This document shows positions 1 through 12,866 of a DNA stretch of 64,000 bases, piece by piece. Origin of the DNA: Chrysophaeum taylorii (taxonomy: Eukaryota; Sar; Pelagophyceae; Pelagomonadales; Pelagomonadaceae); the NCBI GenBank assembly GCA_029834535.1, contig JAQMWT010000587.1, positions 1-64,000 of the forward strand, given 5' to 3'. The notes beneath the pieces were generated by a model that saw nothing but the letters and a program-made list of their open reading frames with translations, ran no database searches and was not told where the DNA came from. The translations under genes and the position numbers were made by a program. Position 1 is the stretch's first letter, and every line of letters starts with the position of its first letter.

Positions 1-790
1 TAGAGTATGGACTTCCTCGAAGGTGTCGACTGAGTATTCCTTTTTCAGGGCTTGCTGGAACTCACGACGTAGAGTTTCCGAAGTGCAAGTAATGACGACG
101 TCGTCTACTGAGAGCGTGCAAATTAGAAATGTAGCGTCAGCTTGGACTTTAGCGTAAATGCAGGTGTCTGTTCGAAATCGTGTAGCCCAATGAATCAAAG
201 AAGCCGTTTATGGTTTGATTCCAAAGGGCAGGGCTCTGACGTAATCCATAGAGAGATTTAAGTAGCTTTGGGAGACGACGGCCTTGGTATTTAGTATCTT
301 CGGGATCGAGAAGGTAAATGCCTTGTGGCAGTTTGACATAGACATGAGAATCGATGGGAGCTTGAACAAAAGCGTTAGGGACGTCGACATGGTAGACGGG
401 AAGTCGCAGATGAGCTGCTAGCGCCAAACACAACGGATGCCAGTAAGCTGTGCCATAGGGCTGAATGTGTTGAAAAATCGGTGCCCAGAGAGGCTAAGAA
501 TCCTCGTAGGACCAGGCGTGCTTTATGTTTAATGTACTGACCAGCAGCGTTGGTTTTTATACGTAGGACGAGGCGGGTGTCAATAGGCTTTGAGTTGACC
601 ATTGGCAGCGCTAGTTTAAAGCAGCCAAACTTAACAATATCAAAAATCTCTTGGAGATGGCGGCAACATAAGCTTTGCGATCAGCGTCTGAGAGACCTTT
701 GAGGCAGTTCAACTCATATTCATCAATTTTGATATCTTTGGCTTGAATCTTGTATTCGTCCGAACCAACCGTGCTGGGGTCATGAGTCGT
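1..790 (-). pseudogene. Copia-type reverse transcriptase (copy 1), partial
   Basis: Fragments of a copia RT are visible on the minus strand: KARLVLRGF at the N-terminal side, DVPNAFVQAPID with the first catalytic Asp, LKSLYGLRQSPALW, and SVDDVV for the catalytic VDD. The enzyme would copy element RNA into cDNA in virus-like particles. The frame is interrupted near 600, 480 and 180 by single-base differences from copy 2 or 3. The C-terminal part and RNase H are beyond position 1. Family assignment is certain; activity of this copy is unlikely as read. Confidence 0.88.
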
Positions 791-1790
791 CGTCAGATGA
801 GTAATTGCGTAAGAAGCGACATTATCGTGCAGATGAGCGTGATCGGGATCTTCGACGAGTTGAACAACTAGTAGAGGAGCATCACGGTGGGCCTCAATGT
901 AATGCGATTGCACGGTGATATAGTCTTCGATGGCGGAGATGAGGCTCGGAGGCACCATAAGAAGCGTCATTATGATCCAAAATGGAGTGCGTGAACAAAG
1001 CATAAACATATTGAGCGGGAGGAACTTGAAAGGCGAGCATGTTCAGAAATTAAATGAACGAGAGCTTGAGGAAGGTGAAAGTCTGCAAGGTTGACGTCGT
1101 CGCAGAAGTGAACATGAGGAGCATCAGGCGATGGTGGCTATGGCTCCTATGACACATAACTGAAGAGGACTGTGAAATCGTTTGGTGCACATGGTGATGA
1201 AGGGATGGTGTAAATTCCCTCTGGAGGTATAGCCGTCCAGTGGATGCCATGAGCAAGATGAAGGGAGTGGAGGGTGGGGTCGCAGAAAGTTATGTACTGC
1301 TTGGAGAGGTCATACTTGAAGTCGGCAAGCGTACCACCGGCTTGTTTATAAGCGGCAACAGTAGGCGAGGCAATACGAGTAAGAACATCCTTGAGATTGG
1401 TTTTGCGACGAGGCTGAGGGTGATGAGGACCACGGGTGAGACGGAGGACATCCTGGGAATAGAGAGACCGATAAGATGGTAAAAGTGGCAAAGTGTTGAA
1501 GACACTTCAGATGTAGGCGTGGTGGCGGAAGTAGCGGGTGCAGAAGCAGCTGGGGCACATGCGGGAGGGGAGAGGGAGCATGGGATGAGAAGAAGGAGTC
1601 CCCCTCTCATGGTCAGTGTCGGTAGGCATAGCATTCCCCCTCTGCGCCGCATCATTGGGGGTGCTGTGAACAGAGAAGGGAATGTCGGGTGAAGGTGGAG
1701 GTGGATGTTCATAATCAGGAGGAGATTTAGTAAGATGAGGAAAGTCAGTTTAGAGGAAACACGGACTTTGGCCGATTGACAGGACAACAT
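791..1790 (-). pseudogene. Integrase-RT linker domain (copy 1)
   Basis: This is a region of the polyprotein between integrase and RT. It starts with a Pro/Ser/Ala-rich low-complexity stretch and continues into a conserved block containing SPTVAAYKQAGGTLADFKYDL, also found in Copia-B at 53880-54060. No catalytic motif is recognised. In this copy it is split over at least three frames by one-base indels. It may be a structural or nucleic-acid-binding module, but that is inference. Confidence 0.6.
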
Positions 1791-2640
1791 CGGCTAAATG
1801 ATTAACATGGGGTGTTATATAAGGGTCCAGATGGATGACGTCTACAGTATCCCCAACACTCTCCCAAACTTCCGCAAAATCTAACAATATATGCCGCGTT
1901 TGGCTAATTGACGTTCAGCCTACAATGCTGTAAAAGCCCAAATGTAGGTTTATAGGACAATTATAAGGAGGAGATTATACGATTGGATGGCATAACCAAG
2001 GGGGGAACGCGGACATGTTAATACCATGTTCACACGAAAGGGGGTTGTAACATGCTGATAAATAGGTTTAAAGGAATCACAAAGATTTGTTTAGTTGTAC
2101 ATGAACACAAGTAGAGCCAAAATTGCGGACAAACTCAAGGGCGTTACAAAATTCGCTGGAGTTAGTGCTACGACAAAAGTACACTAAAAATTTTAGAAAT
2201 GAGACACTTAAAAACAATGATATGTCGAAAGGATCCCCATTCCGAGAGAAAGATACGTAACCACCGTCACATGCCCAGGCTTCACCAGGTTGAAAAATTT
2301 TTTCGAATGATGGTTGCTTGTAAGGTGATGGATGAGGAAAGCGTTTTTTATGAATCGTACAATCCACACAGAACTTACGGTAGGGTACGTCAGATGGGTG
2401 GTGTCCAGGACTGGCAATAACCTGAACAGCTTTTATAGCTTGAGAATCACTAGAATGGTGGATGTTGTGTGGTAGCTCGTTGTTGCGCATCTCGAAATGC
2501 AAGGGTGCCCCTGGCATGAACTTTCTTATCGAAGGGCGCATGCTTCTCATGGAGCTGTCTTGGCGTTATAAGAGGAATTTGTCTTTCTTTAGTAGATGAT
2601 ATATCTGCGGATGAGGTGTTAGAGAGAAGACATGAGCTAC
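1791..2640 (-). pseudogene. Copia-type integrase (copy 1), broken
   Basis: The minus strand encodes a gag-pre-integrase-like zinc region (paired His followed by C-V-D-C) and the integrase core start GEAWACDGGY, whose Asp is the first catalytic acid. The second acid, in a CDSFKPY context, follows in another frame. The C-terminal portion near 1800-1900 is degenerate in all three Copia-A copies. The enzyme family inserts cDNA into the genome. Frameshifts make this copy a pseudogene as sequenced. Confidence 0.75.
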
Positions 2641-4601
2641 TGAATCGAGATGAAAGATGGAAGTTCGTGGTTAGAAGCAAGATTATCACAACATGAGAGT
2701 TTTTTATTGGAGATGTAGAACATTGTAATGGAACTCTGGTGTAATATTAAGGATGTATCTGTTGGGAATATATTTGTGAAGAAGGTTGACCTATAGTTTT
2801 TGGTTAGAGAGGCATGATCAGGGTCAAACGATGGTGATAGCGTTAATTTACGCAAGTCATAGACAAGCTGACACAAATGTTTATAAATTATATGATATGT
2901 TCCAGCTGGAATAGCATTAGCGATTATATCACAGCATAGGTCCGGGGACAAAGACAAAAGAAAATTGATTTGGTGCGCTGTGAAGTTATTGGCGCGTGCC
3001 AATTCGCGAGTTGAGTAGTGTCGAATGCGATCGAGTCGTGGATCGTACACGAGCATATTAGCAAATCCACGAATGGTAGGAGTAGGAGTGTATATAGAAT
3101 GAACTTTGGCACCCATCTTCCTATCGCTTGATGTAATAAAGCCCAGATATCTGCTTTGGGACAGATGCATGTCACTTAAAGCAAACATTTTATCGATAAA
3201 TTCGAGACGATTTTCCTGAGGGTAGAAGACAAAAGAATCGTGAAATACAGGAGAAGTATAGGTGACCAGTGCTTGTACTAGACGACGCGTGTCTTGATTT
3301 TCATTATTATGATGGTATGCTTGGCAAAGCCAAAGAAAACCAGTAACAGGTTCGAGAGAAGCAGTCTTATCAATTCCGGCATCATGTGTTAGGAAGGTAT
3401 AGGTTTCGCCAAAAGCATTTATATGTGCCTGGTATTTAGAAGAGGAGTTAGAAACTGTTATGTCTCCGCCTGTATGTCTTCCACCGGTGATGTAAATGAT
3501 GGAGGAAGTAGAGGATTTATTTTAAAATAACCTGTGAGATGGTTGGTTAGATTCGATAGTTGTAATACGAAAGGACACAGGTAGTGTGATAGATTTAGGG
3601 AATAAGCGTCCCATAATATTGTAGAGGAGCACGAAAGCTTTGAGTTCAATAGGGATCTCATGCAAGCAAGTGGTTTTCTTGAATTAGTCAAGAATCCCAG
3701 GCGAAAGTTAGAAATGCCCTCCATTTCATCTTGACTGGGATGTTCGACTGTTTTATTAGAGTGCAGACGAAGGAACAGCATAGTTAAGGTTTCAAGCTCA
3801 GTCACAGTTAAGCGCACGGATCCTGTACGACTAAAATGTTGTAGGTTTTAGGTGTGGACACGAATGGTATGTCAGGAAAGACCTGCGTCCAAGGTTCGTC
3901 GACTATTAACTTGCGACTGATGGAATTAGCGTGGTCTGCAATGTCCAGAAAGGAAGTGACTCGTTTGTTAGGCCATGAAAGCAGATCAAGAGGGCCGGTG
4001 TTATATTTGCGTGCAACGAGGATCCATCTTTCTCTGGCTTGATAATCTCCACACAGATAGCATGGAAATCGGTCACATATATCCACCGTATAGTGCATCG
4101 TTGAGAAGATGAGATTAGCAACTCGTATATGGTCTTCATACGATGCGGAGTGTGGTGGTGTCATTTCCATGAAAAGAACGAGCGGCTTTAAAGCTCAAGT
4201 ACACTTAGAGCACTTGGAAACAAGGAATCATCCATATCACGCTCGAAGGTGGAAATGGATCTCCCATTGATTATGTTGCGATTTGTGCATGGTGATGTCA
4301 ATTCCACTATATCGGTGTAATATCGTGCACGTTCAACGTCCGATGCTCGATGGGGATATGTCAGAAACTTAGGTAGGGATGGGAAAACTTCGATGGAATT
4401 ACCAAAACGTCTTCGTAGCATGTGCGTGATATTGTCGTCGCTCTCAACAAGAACTTTAACATTGATGTTGATTTACAAGTCATTAGAAGCGCAAGCCAAG
4501 AAAGCAGGAGTGGACATCCCAGAGCAAAGTAGAGTTACAGTAGGTGTTCGTGGGCTAGGAGACGAAGTTGCTGTATGAAGCAAACGTGTGGTAACCTTGC
4601 G
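2641..4601 (-). pseudogene. DNA cytosine-5 methyltransferase domain (copy 1)
   Basis: Pieces in several frames preserve C5-methyltransferase motifs in family order: motif I (LLCSGMSTPAFL), motif IV with the catalytic Cys (TSPCTNRN), motif VI (EMTPPH), motif VIII (QARERW), motif IX (RHYSTRELAR) and motif X (ANAIPAGT). It lies between protease and integrase. A missing T near 4189, a shortened T-run near 3833 and changes near 3520 break the frame relative to copy 3 and to Copia-B. The family methylates cytosine in DNA using S-adenosylmethionine. Confidence 0.78.
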
Positions 4602-4604
4602 TCA

Positions 4605-5708
4605 TACGGGAGGTGGGAAGTGCTTGCGTATGTAAGGCAGCTGCGAATGCATTGACTCCAGGATGGTTTTAAGCCATGGGACGTAAATTGCGCGTTCCAT
4701 GAGGGTGGAATATAGTTTAAGCATTTCGCGTTGTTCATTAAAAGCACATAGTCTGAACTGTAGTGAGCGAAGTTCCATTTTACGCGCTTTTGCTTGTTAT
4801 AGCGAATAAATTGGTGGAGTAGGCGACAGGCTGCTGAGTCTAAACAAAGTAATCTTGACATTATCATCAATTTTACTCTGGATAGATGATTGTCCTTTAA
4901 ATTCAACTCCATAAAGATGTATACCAAGTTTATCTTCTCCCCATTGAGTCATACTGATGATGTGCAGATCGGGATCGTTATGGTCGTTTTGCTTGGGTAG
5001 GAAAAGCGCAACATCTAGCTTTACATATCCCACATTTGGGTGCTTTGGGAGAGCGGGAATGACAGTCCTTATAATCATAGCATGTGTGATACTCTGCATA
5101 TCCGTAGCAGTCTGGATAGCAGGTGATAAGGACTCGGGCAGCTTTACGATGTGGATAGGATCAGCATAACGTTTAAAGTTAATTATATGTTGAGAAGCAC
5201 ATGTGTCAGCATATCCTGGCGTAGTCATTAGCGGCAAATTGTACTCGTTGTACAGTTTAAGCATTGTTGCATAACAGGCATGTGTTGAGCTTTGACCAAA
5301 CACGTACTGTGTCATGAAACTTTGCGTTTGTTCGGAAGGCACAACGACGAGTGTAAAACCAGTGTTTAATTTTGGTAGCAACACAGGGGGATCTGTGCCA
5401 TCTTCATTATCTTCGTTGGGTAGATTATTGGGGAGCTCAGAGTGCGAGGAAGTTTCCCGAGCTTGACGACGAACGATAGCATTCTGAGCTTTAGCATTTA
5501 TGTGCTGCAATAGCGGCTGAGGGATGTTATCGATTTCATCATCTTTAATGGACAGAAAAGTGTGGAACATTTTCTCTGTATCAGCAGTCCCCTTCTGCTC
5601 CGCATCACTGGGGGGCGCTTCAGGAGCAGATGTTTCAGTTTGATACTTTTCTTCTGAAACATGAGATTCCTTATCGGCTTCTAAGAGGTTCACAATGGTA
5701 TTGGACAT
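4605..5708 (-). pseudogene. Copia-type aspartic protease region (copy 1)
   Basis: A 303-codon open stretch (minus, 5708 to 4797) contains YADTCASQ, the position of the retropepsin D-T/S-G triad but with Cys for Gly, followed by the copia protease tail pattern IISMTQWGEDKLG. A CAA-to-TAA change ends the frame at 4797; the other copies read on to a UGA at the equivalent of 4602-4604. Unlike copies 2 and 3, this copy keeps the N-terminal half of the region in one frame. Confidence 0.7.
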
Positions 5709-5803
5709 AGTATCAACTCGAGATAAGTAGAGATGAACTTGGGTGGCTTCGTCAGGATCTAAGGACTGTGTCGAAGCTTGAGAAGCGGTTGTCCAGAGGG
5801 TAC

Positions 5804-6922
5804 TCAGTAAGCTTTCATATCCTCCTGTACCATTTTAGAGTCGGTAGAGGGGTTGGGATTCGCTTCCTGTAATTTACCAAACAGGTGGCGAAGACGATCA
5901 ACTTGATAAGTAGCCCGGTCCATAAGAGACATATTAGAGCGTGCATTACGGTTAGAGGAGGGTGAGTAGACAGGACGATCGAAGCTGGTACCTTTGACGT
6001 TATAATTTGAAGGTGGACGATAGTACGACGTGTCACGAGGTAAAATTGTCGATGCTTTATCTTTTGCATTACGAAGCTTACGAGCGTTGAAGCCAGACTG
6101 TCCAGCTACAGTAGCTAACAACGAGTAAGCGTTGTTTAGAGAGTCGTGGGATTGATGAATAGTATCCATCAATAATACCTTAGGTGGCTTGGTAGCGGTA
6201 GTACCAGGGATGTAAGGGATCCAGGAAGCGGGTTTATCCAAGCGTCGGTTAGAGGAAAACTTTGTTTCATTGTATATCTTTAACAAGAACTCCAATAACG
6301 GACGAACGTCGTTAGGATCAACTAGCTTTAACAATTCAGGATCGTGAATCGAGTTGTTCCCAGAGCGTGTCTCGTAGAGTTTACACCATTCCAATAAAGA
6401 TTGAGAATAGCGCTCGTGATCCGAGGGATTAGCATATAGACGGTAGATCTCCTCGTGAGCTTTAAGAGTGATTATGGAGTTATTAAATTGGATTGATGCT
6501 TCATCATTATTTAATTGCTTTGCCTGAGATTGGAAAGCAAGGAGTTGTTCGACAAATACATGGGCATACCAATTAACATTTAAAGACATTGATTAAACTG
6601 AGATTTAAGCTCAGTAACATCTGTACAAGACACTGTCTCATAGTAATGGTTAAAAGCGTTACTGCACGTAGTTTATTAGGATGTGCAGTAAGTGCATATA
6701 TCTTCTTTGATTGAGGCCACATAGCGAGTGCTGGTTTGTCTTGTGATTCCAGATTAAAAATGTGTACAAGAAACCAGCATAAGTTTTGCAGTGTTTGATC
6801 CAGTCGGTATTAGAGAGACCTTGGTTGAGTTGTCTTGGAAACGCAATCCTGCGTTAATCTTATCAACGAGGATTTGTTCGTTTGTAGATATCCGTAGTGG
6901 ATATTGGTTTTTGTTTTGACAT
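5804..6922 (-). pseudogene. Gag (copy 1)
   Basis: This is a Gag-like protein of the Copia-A/B family. 261 codons are open at 6589-5804, beginning at an internal MSLNVNWYAHVF. The N-terminal part up to the likely ATG at 6922 is frameshifted by small deletions relative to copy 3. Homology to Copia-B Gag (47666-49390) is clear from NWY-HVF, FNARKLRN and RSNMSLMDR. No zinc knuckle is seen. The role, particle assembly and RNA packaging, is inferred from position. Confidence 0.7.
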
Positions 6923-7392
6923 GACTGTGACCTATTTAGGAATAGGTTATAGGATTGATAGACATATTCGACACATAAAATTAAGGGTTTCTCGAGTGTG
7001 GGTTATATGTACAGTACGCTATTTTAAGCGTGGGCTTATTTACAAGACCAAACAAATCAACATGCGATTTAAAAACAGGATGACTTGAGACTGAAGAATG
7101 GATTAATTCTCGAGCAGTCAGTCTTTTGTTGGGGAATAGAAGGAAAAACCCGTACAAGTTTCCGCGGCTTGTGTAGGAAAAAATTTAATTTTATTGGCTA
7201 TGCGAGTGCATATGACCAGTGACCGACCCAACTCGGTCACAAACCAAATTAACTGGTGGGCATATACCGTCACATAACAAATATGTACAGTAGACCACCG
7301 CCAAACACATTGTCGCATTGTACTCGTGATCAGGCGCAAATTGATCACTCCATTTATACGTACAACACAGTTGGGCTGACACACCTACGCAT
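6923..7392 (-). other. Untranslated leader of Copia-A copy 1
   Basis: About 470 bases lie between the primer-binding site and Gag ATG. It has short open stretches but none conserved as protein between copies. Packaging and dimerisation signals would be expected here, but none is identified. Confidence 0.55.
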
Positions 7393-7406
7393 CTGGGCCC
7401 ATAACC
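7393..7406 (-). other. Primer-binding site, initiator tRNA-Met anticodon arm
   Basis: On the minus strand GGTTATGGGCCCAG directly follows the LTR end ...CTCTCCA. It is complementary to the anticodon arm of eukaryotic initiator tRNA-Met, not to a tRNA 3' end. This is the half-tRNA priming arrangement known for Drosophila copia. Confidence 0.8.
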
Positions 7407-7775
7407 TGGAGAGATTTGACCCTCTCCGGGTACATGGTAGAGACTGCGTGCAGTCTTAGGCGTGTACAGACCATTCCGCTTGCCACATGCTACTACACAA
7501 GGTAGGGATTTAAGCCCTAACTCCTTAAGGACATTAGGTCCCATAGAAGCGTTTACACTGACAACGAGGAACGAAGCCTCTGTTAATTAAACAGAAAACC
7601 CCGTACCTGACGGTACGCACCTGGAGGCCTACTCCATGTTGGAAAAGAGCTTCAGACTGGGTTCTTCATAGTCATGAAATATAATTGCGGAAGGGTAAGG
7701 AAGGAAGGAAGGAACGAGGGAAAGCCGTATTACGGAGAGAAAACCCTCGTGTAGAGATAGGTGTGAAATGTTCCA
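7407..7775 (-). repeat. Putative 5' LTR of Copia-A copy 1
   Basis: The 3' boundary is fixed by the primer-binding site. The 5' boundary (TGGAAC...) is tentative, chosen because TGGA...TCCA gives short inverted termini and because the upstream methyltransferase reading frame of element D stops making sense there. The region is about 369 bases. No second LTR of this family lies in the window to confirm it. Confidence 0.55.
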
Positions 7776-9230
7776 GTGTCGCACACATAATAGTGTAGCT
7801 CTCTGGAATTATTCAGCTGGGTAGGTGGCGTTCATGAGCGTAACCTAAGGGGCAGCAAATTTTTGTTGCATATTCACACATATTCGGAGCCTCTGTGTTT
7901 GCGGGTGACTGAAACCAACAATCGCACGCGAGAGCTCATCAGAGTGGGCGTGATATCGCGGAAATTGGCGACATACACGTAAGGGTGTAAGCGCGCTATA
8001 TAAGAAATAATGGACGCCTCCTGTTCGATCAGCCACATCATGAGGCCAGCCATTTTGCACAGCTTCGTCGTCCAAGTAGTGGCCGTAACTCCCCGCCCAC
8101 ATCTCTGGATGTCAAGTTGCAGAGTGCTGAATGAACGCAGGGTGAGACGCGACACATCGACGATGACCATTCCGCTTCAGGCAAATAAGCCTTGATCAAT
8201 CGGAGGGTCGTGTCATATCGTCCGCAGAGCGTGTGCTGAACCACGTGTATCTTCGGAAAATTCTTCTGATGAATCTTGTTGGCAGCTTTTGAAGAGCCAA
8301 GAGCAAGGACGACTCGAAACGATCCCACACAACTCATTTGCTCGTTGCAGTCCTAAGTACTTCCTCCGGCCCCGCTAAAGAGCATCACAACCTTGCGATA
8401 CGTGACCGGCACCCAGTGGACCTTTTCAAACCTTCGCGAATCTCGCCTCTGTAACTTCTCGGCATTTCTTTTCCTCCTGTCAGTTCGTCGGTCGAAAGCG
8501 TCGTTACCGAGCGATTCTGACGAGAATTCTTCTTCATCGGCAGAAGGAGACGCTCTGCACCGAGCTCAAAAGCATCGGTTCGGGAGCCGCATCGCCTTGA
8601 GTCAGATGGTTTGCGACCGAAACAGTGAATGGTAGGTTAGCCTTGTTAGATTCGGCTTCACCATCCTTCGTTACATCGTCGACCGTCTCAGCATTCAGCT
8701 CGTCATCAAAACGAACAATATCGCCCAAAGCAAGAACTTCACCTTGAGTAATCACGGTCGGCACATCCTGGGTAGATGATATCGCCACTGAGCTGCGAAC
8801 TTATCATGATCCTCAGAGAAGAACACATTCCATCGACTACCCCGAGTTGCTCGTACCCATAAGACGTAGCAACAAAACTTGCCTGGTTTCAATGGGCTCT
8901 GAAAGAGCGACTGGCACGCAACGCAGTAGGTGCGCCCAGGCTCGACCTTCATCGTGCGCGCAGCATAGGCTATCACTTCATAGGCATCGCTGTTCGAACT
9001 TTGAGAAGGCGTAACTGGAGGGATTCCCAAGTCGTCGAAGCTCCCGCTCGTTTCGGCGGCTTCGCAATAAAGCGAGCGGACTGGTTCTCAACTGTGCTCA
9101 GGCTCTTTTGCATCGCACGGTGCTGTTGCACATAAACCTGAACTACCACGGGATTGCGCTCGTCATAAGTTGTTCTGAACGTCAAAATCGGAGAATCGAC
9201 TCGTCGATCCTGCACCTTAACTTCGCCCAT
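7776..9230 (-). pseudogene. Element D linker plus C5 methyltransferase (copy 1)
   Basis: The same region is read in one frame in copy 3 (43258-41775). Here it is cut into many short frames by one-base deletions. Recognisable pieces include the post-protease segment with ARTMKVEPGRTYCV, the RVVLALGSSKAANKIH stretch (motif II) and parts of the region after motif IV. Function would be cytosine methylation; this copy is not translatable as read. Confidence 0.7.
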
Positions 9231-10598
9231 AAGCGACTTGTGTGTGGAGAACGCAATGCGATTTCGCGGTTAGTCCACTATGGCTCACAGCACCCGAATA
9301 TCGCGCGCCCCCAGCAAAAATAGATGATTAGTATCGGCCACAATAGCAACCACTGGAACGGCCACGTCTCCGCAAGCGCAATTCGTATGCACCATTTGTG
9401 GATAGTCGTCTTATTCAATCCTGACCCATACAGAGTGCTCGACTGGAAGATGCCCCGGTCAGGATGATACTATCCTTTTCCAGTTTTTCGACCATCCCAC
9501 GACAAATATAGAGACATCAGCCATTCCATCCACGCCTAAAGTCGTTGCGAACTTCGGCCCGTCTCGTCGTCTGTAAATATGACCAACTATAAACGTAAGT
9601 GTACCAGGGTCCAAACAACCGATGGTGATGAGGTCTTGCTCGATCTTTTCCCCATCGCTCGGCGAAAGTGCAGTGTGATGACATCGTATCTCCGGTTTCG
9701 CATCGCCCGGCATCTGCATCGTCACCGATGCCATATCTGGCGTCTCACATCTCGCTCAATCTATATTGGCGCTCGCCGCTTCGGCTGGTTCCTCATTCCC
9801 CAGTTTCGCTGACAACAAATTCGACACTTCTCAATCGGAGGCACATATACTTCCTCCTTATCTCTGGCAATTGTCGTTTCTCGTCCATCAAATCGGACAT
9901 TCCCGTCAACTTCTCCTCCATCGGCGCCGCTGTCGTCTGCTCTGCAGCGACCAAAACTGTATCGGCCAAAACATCGGCTAAAACGGTCTCGGGGTAGGAA
10001 AGAAGACGTCGTTCCCGACGTCAACTCAAAAGGTCTAACGTCATCGTGAACTGCCCTGCAAGACATGCACATTGACGAATGGGGACACTGAACTGCGGCA
10101 GGGCTCGTCGGTCTCGTTCGAGTCTCCCCAGTAGTTTTGAGAATCCAAAGTGGCATCGATATTGTTCAATATGTAGATGGCCACCGAACGATCCGAGCGT
10201 TGCGTATTATGCTTGTTGAGCGATGGCTGCTCGCCACGCGGCATCGGCAACATCATCGGAGACTCGGCGGGCGCGCCGTCGGGTAAAAGACAACCCCGAC
10301 AATGGCGGCGCGTCGCATAGAGATTGGAAAGCGAAAGTTGCGCTCGAATGTCCCGAACTATCCTGATATCGGCCTCTGCCATATTCGTCATCGCGCTGTC
10401 GATGACGTCTGCGCCGGCGCGAATTGCGACTAGAGCTCCGGCTATGGCGGCGACGGCGGGGGCTCGGGCTTGTTTGAGGAGTATTGGCCTTCGATCAGGC
10501 TCTGCTTCGATGTCGGCGCGACGATCGTCTAGAAGGTGATCGTCCGTCTCGCTGTCGTGTAGAAGACGATTTGCTATCCTTGATACCTCTGACCTCGC
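9231..10598 (-). pseudogene. Element D RS-rich linker and protease (copy 1)
   Basis: The protease part is seen at 9734-9459: TLTFIVGHIYRRRDG, then TTLGVDGMADVS at the active-site position. Upstream (towards 10598) is the acidic/Ser-Arg-rich linker with the equivalent of the 230-base piece that copy 3 lacks. Several frameshifts are present. Confidence 0.6.
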
Positions 10599-12312
10599 TC
10601 ACCATGGTCGCCATTGTGGTTCCAAGTCGGTGAGGGCCGTTTGAATTTCATAGTTGTCCGATCCGCGGTGGCGTTCGCGTGACGCATCATCACGCTTCTC
10701 CCAATCGGAACGCGATATGGGTAGCTTCTTCTGCTTTCGAATGCGCTTCACATCGCACAGTGAACGATCCGGATCGCGGTTGCAAACCACGCGATTTCCG
10801 TGTTCATCTTCATCATGGATGGTCCAGAAGAATCCGCAGTCCTTGCACGTCTTCTTGCACCACCAAGAAGGATCTCGTAAGATCAGCGGATCCGTATTCC
10901 CAGACGGTTTATCCGCATCTTGCTTGGCTTGTTGATCGGAGGCCATAGCTCGACCTCCCCGCCCCGCGGCGGTTTATTCGATTTCGGATTAGAGGGCCTT
11001 GGTCCTTCTCCTCCATCAACTTTCGCGAGTCGTTCTCGAGCCGCGTAATAAGCGCCACCATCGACTTAAAAGTCAAGTAACTATCAGGATGTCCGCTCTC
11101 ATAGTCCGCACACGGGTCCTCAACTCCTTGATGTCAACCCACTGATACGGTCGAGGATATCGACATCATCCATCGTGCGCTGGACACGGAACAAAAGCCA
11201 GGGCTTCAGATTGAAATTTGCTACGACACGTTTGCACGTGCCGCTCCCCAGACTTCTTCGGAACTGAAGCCTGGGTGACCTTTCGGAGCTTGTCGAGCAG
11301 CTCCTGCTGCGTGCTCGGAGGCCTGCAGGTCGATATAAAGTAATCCAGAATTTTATCGCAATACGTCTATTAAGACGACGGATGCGACGAACCGAGGCTC
11401 CATGCTCTTCATCGTCAGCATCCAATTTCAAGTAAAACGACGGACCGTGCGGTAGCTCATCGCAAAGCCCTCGTATTTCCGCAAGTGCTCCTCAAAATTG
11501 CAACGGTGTCCCGTAGATGCACCGGTAATAAGTAACGTAATTTCTCGACCGAGTAATGGTCATCCGCTGTGCATGCATCACCGAATCCAAATTGAATTGC
11601 CGTTGATCTCGGCCGTCGATGACGAGTTTGAGGTTGTCAGGCTTCAAACTGGAAGTGGGGCGACGGGACCGGCTCAAGTTGGCCTTTTCGAAGGCGTCCG
11701 CAACTGTCTGCGATATTCCCCGCGATAATCCCCGTAATTTTCGTACCTTCATCCTCAGTTTCCGCCCTACCCTCAGTCTCCGTATCGACTCGGAGCGGAG
11801 GTTCATCCCCCGTTTCAGTGTTCCTTCGGTTCAGGCTGCCTCACGGGCGTTTGTCGGGTCGACTCACGGGTCGTTCGCGGCTACTCACGACGCACGTTCG
11901 GCTAACAATTCATCTCGTTCACGACGAAATCGTTCAACCTCTTCACGTGGGTCTTCGATGTCTCATCTCTTGCTGCAATGCGTCATTGGAGCTGTCGCCT
12001 GTCGAGTTGCTCTTCGCTTCAGCCCTTTCACGGCAAAACGCTCAGCTAATCGTTCATTTTCGCGACGTCTCCGCTCGAGGTCTTCACGAAGTCGACTTCG
12101 CTGCAGATCCGCGCTCAATCGTAACACGCTCGCCACGGTCCGGCGTCGTTGGACCAACGGCGAAAAATGGCAGTATCCGAGGCATCAGGGGGCAAGTCAG
12201 CAACGTCGACTGCCTCGGCCTCGTGTAATTCACCTTCCTCGCGGCCTATCTCAGGGGCGGCGGGAAGCACTGGAGGAGATTCATCCTCACGCACGTCTGC
12301 GTCTGTATCCAT
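10599..12312 (-). pseudogene. Element D Gag with cysteine motif (copy 1)
   Basis: The start ATG is at 12312 (MDTDADVRED). The frame soon breaks and resumes in pieces. The 3' segment at 10946-10599 stays open through WWCKKTCKDCGFFW, showing that the TAG found at this place in copy 3 is a nonsense change. The coiled-coil and capsid-like segments seen intact in copy 3 are present here in alternating frames. Confidence 0.72.
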
Positions 12313-12866
12313 ACTGTATCAAATGTCGATGAGAATCTCGAAACACGTCCGATCCAACACTGAAGTAATGCACGTTGATCCCAACAACGCTATCTGTCGC
12401 TGTGAAAACAGCACTCACGGAATTCCAACTGCCAAGTAATCCAAAATGCCCCAAAATGCCCGTGGGTACGATCCCACTGCTAACAGCTTCCGCCGTTCAG
12501 CTCTATCAAAATCAATTCCCGGGAGAATGCGCTGCGATTTCCAACTCGCACGCGTGTTCGTCGTCTCTCGAAACACGAACACAATAAAGTTCGCGTATAT
12601 TCTCAACGCAAACCGGTCCACTGGAACTCCGCGCTTGATCAGGGCACACGTACAAATCCGGACGACGTAATACAACATGTACGGCAGCACTCGCTCGTCG
12701 GCGACCGATGTAGTCGCACGATTCGTACCCACCACGCATGGCGGCACTGAAACCACCCGACACCCCAGACAGCGGGGGCACTCACCGACTCGTCCTAGAG
12801 CTCACTGAACGAGGAAAACACGGACTCGTCGGATATGCTCGCCACACACCTTGCCTACACTCACGA
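12313..12866 (-). other. 5' region of element D copy 1
   Basis: About 550 bases upstream of the Gag ATG are shared by all three D copies. This may be untranslated leader or part of an LTR; no partner LTR exists in the window. It ends at the 5-bp target site of Copia-B. Confidence 0.5.

Larger units (their letters stand above)
1..7775 (-). mobile_element. Copia-A LTR retrotransposon, copy 1, cut by window edge
   Basis: The minus strand carries, in order, a putative LTR, a primer-binding site, Gag, protease, cytosine-5 methyltransferase, integrase, a linker domain and reverse transcriptase, which is Ty1/copia order with a methyltransferase added. The window starts inside the RT palm, just after the VDD motif, so RNase H and any 3' LTR lie outside. 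It is nearly identical to the copies at 19880-28661 and 32985-41774, apart from scattered single-base indels and a few substitutions. Confidence 0.9.
7776..12866 (-). mobile_element. Element D copy 1 (Gag-PR-methyltransferase), broken
   Basis: The minus-strand order is Gag with coiled coil, cysteine motif, RS-rich stretch, protease, linker, C5 methyltransferase; then the Copia-A LTR interrupts. No RT, RNase H or integrase of this family is found in the window. It is collinear with D2 (14652-19879) and D3 (41775-46826) but has many single-base losses, more than the other two. Confidence 0.8.

Noticed and set aside
1240-1482. Plus-strand frame repeated in all three linker copies
   Set aside because: Shadow of the conserved linker block on the other strand.
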